Source: Lachnospiraceae bacterium
GTDB taxonomy: Bacteria; Bacillota; Clostridia; Lachnospirales; Lachnospiraceae
DNA length: 64,000 nucleotides
Assembly: GCA_021199495.1 (NCBI GenBank)
Contig: JAJQHY010000015.1
Coordinates: forward strand, 56,374-120,373
Direction: 5' to 3'
Within the stretch, counting starts at the first letter, position 1. Each line of letters opens with the position of its first letter. A model generated the notes under the pieces. It ran no database searches and had not been told where the DNA came from. It saw only the letters and a list, made by a program, of their open reading frames with translations. Made by a program: the position numbers and the translations under genes. Positions 63,850 to 64,000 of the stretch are shown here, one piece after another.

Positions 63850-64000
63850 GCAAGGAGTTCCAAAACCGAAAAAAGATTTTACCAGGCAGGATTCCGCACA
63901 GCCTTTACACGTGTCGATTGAAAAAGGCAGCCGGTAAACTTTTCCCCCGAGTTTGCCACTTCACTGATTGAATGATAAAAATTTTTCCCTTATTTTGCAA

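Noticed and set aside
1..64000. CRISPR array, rRNA operon, prophage or transposase
   Set aside because: No regular spaced repeats, rRNA sequence, phage genes or transposase motifs were found on either strand.

Overview
The window looks like chromosomal DNA from a spore-forming member of the Clostridia, most likely Lachnospiraceae. The support is gene content: sigG, a YlmC/YmxH sporulation protein, CarD-like regulator, RbgA, NrdR, KtrAB-type potassium uptake, a giant two-headed acyl-CoA dehydratase activase, a DUF5688-type protein and gut-Clostridia-style recA-cinA-pgsA-rimO order. The assignment is from protein resemblance only; no database was searched. Most genes are on the minus strand, in long housekeeping operons; there is no prophage, CRISPR array, rRNA operon or transposase.

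Layout. 1-6.6 kb: alaS (3' end just outside the window), glyS, a lipoprotein, recO and era. 6.7-9.7 kb: an M16C metallopeptidase. 10-12.1 kb: a three-gene unit of unknown function (small protein, a sigma-70-like protein lacking promoter-reading regions, and an inactive-looking rhomboid with a zinc ribbon). 12.4-16.7 kb: the activase. 16.7-20.3 kb: two ABC exporter half-transporters. 20.4-23.8 kb: Fe-S aldo/keto reductase and the KtrA/KtrB-like pair. 23.9-25.8 kb: a LexA-controlled Y-family polymerase with a frameshifted YolD-like partner. 25.8-29.5 kb: metA, ligA and a pseudouridine synthase. 29.7-32.2 kb: SH3 protein, tRNA-Arg, a palindromic element and a frameshifted DUF5688-like gene. 32.4-36.3 kb: efp, aroQ-aroK-aroE, yqeG, nrdR and ylmC. 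36.5-42.4 kb: sigG with a strong leader hairpin, GH43, mscL, rny and a membrane-protein gene with an in-frame TGA. 42.3-49.2 kb: recX-recA (two LexA boxes), cinA, pgsA, rimO, rpoZ, gmk, yicC and a CarD-like gene. 49.4-55 kb: a doubly frameshifted membrane-protein gene, an MBL-fold protein missing metal ligands, gpsA, plsY and der. 55-60 kb: prs and a two-component system. 60-63.8 kb: yraN, lepB, ylqF/rbgA, rnhB, a second lepB and rplS with a leader RNA.

The least explained items are: (1) a dispersed multi-hairpin intergenic repeat with TGATAC/GTATCA ends (three copies and one remnant), one of which supplies the trkA stop codon; (2) the sigma-like/pseudo-rhomboid operon; (3) a perfect 29-bp hairpin abutting the der ribosome-binding site and the prs promoter; (4) a composite palindromic element with a second partial copy; and (5) four broken genes, three of them broken at homopolymer runs, where real decay, phase variation, recoding and sequence error need to be separated.
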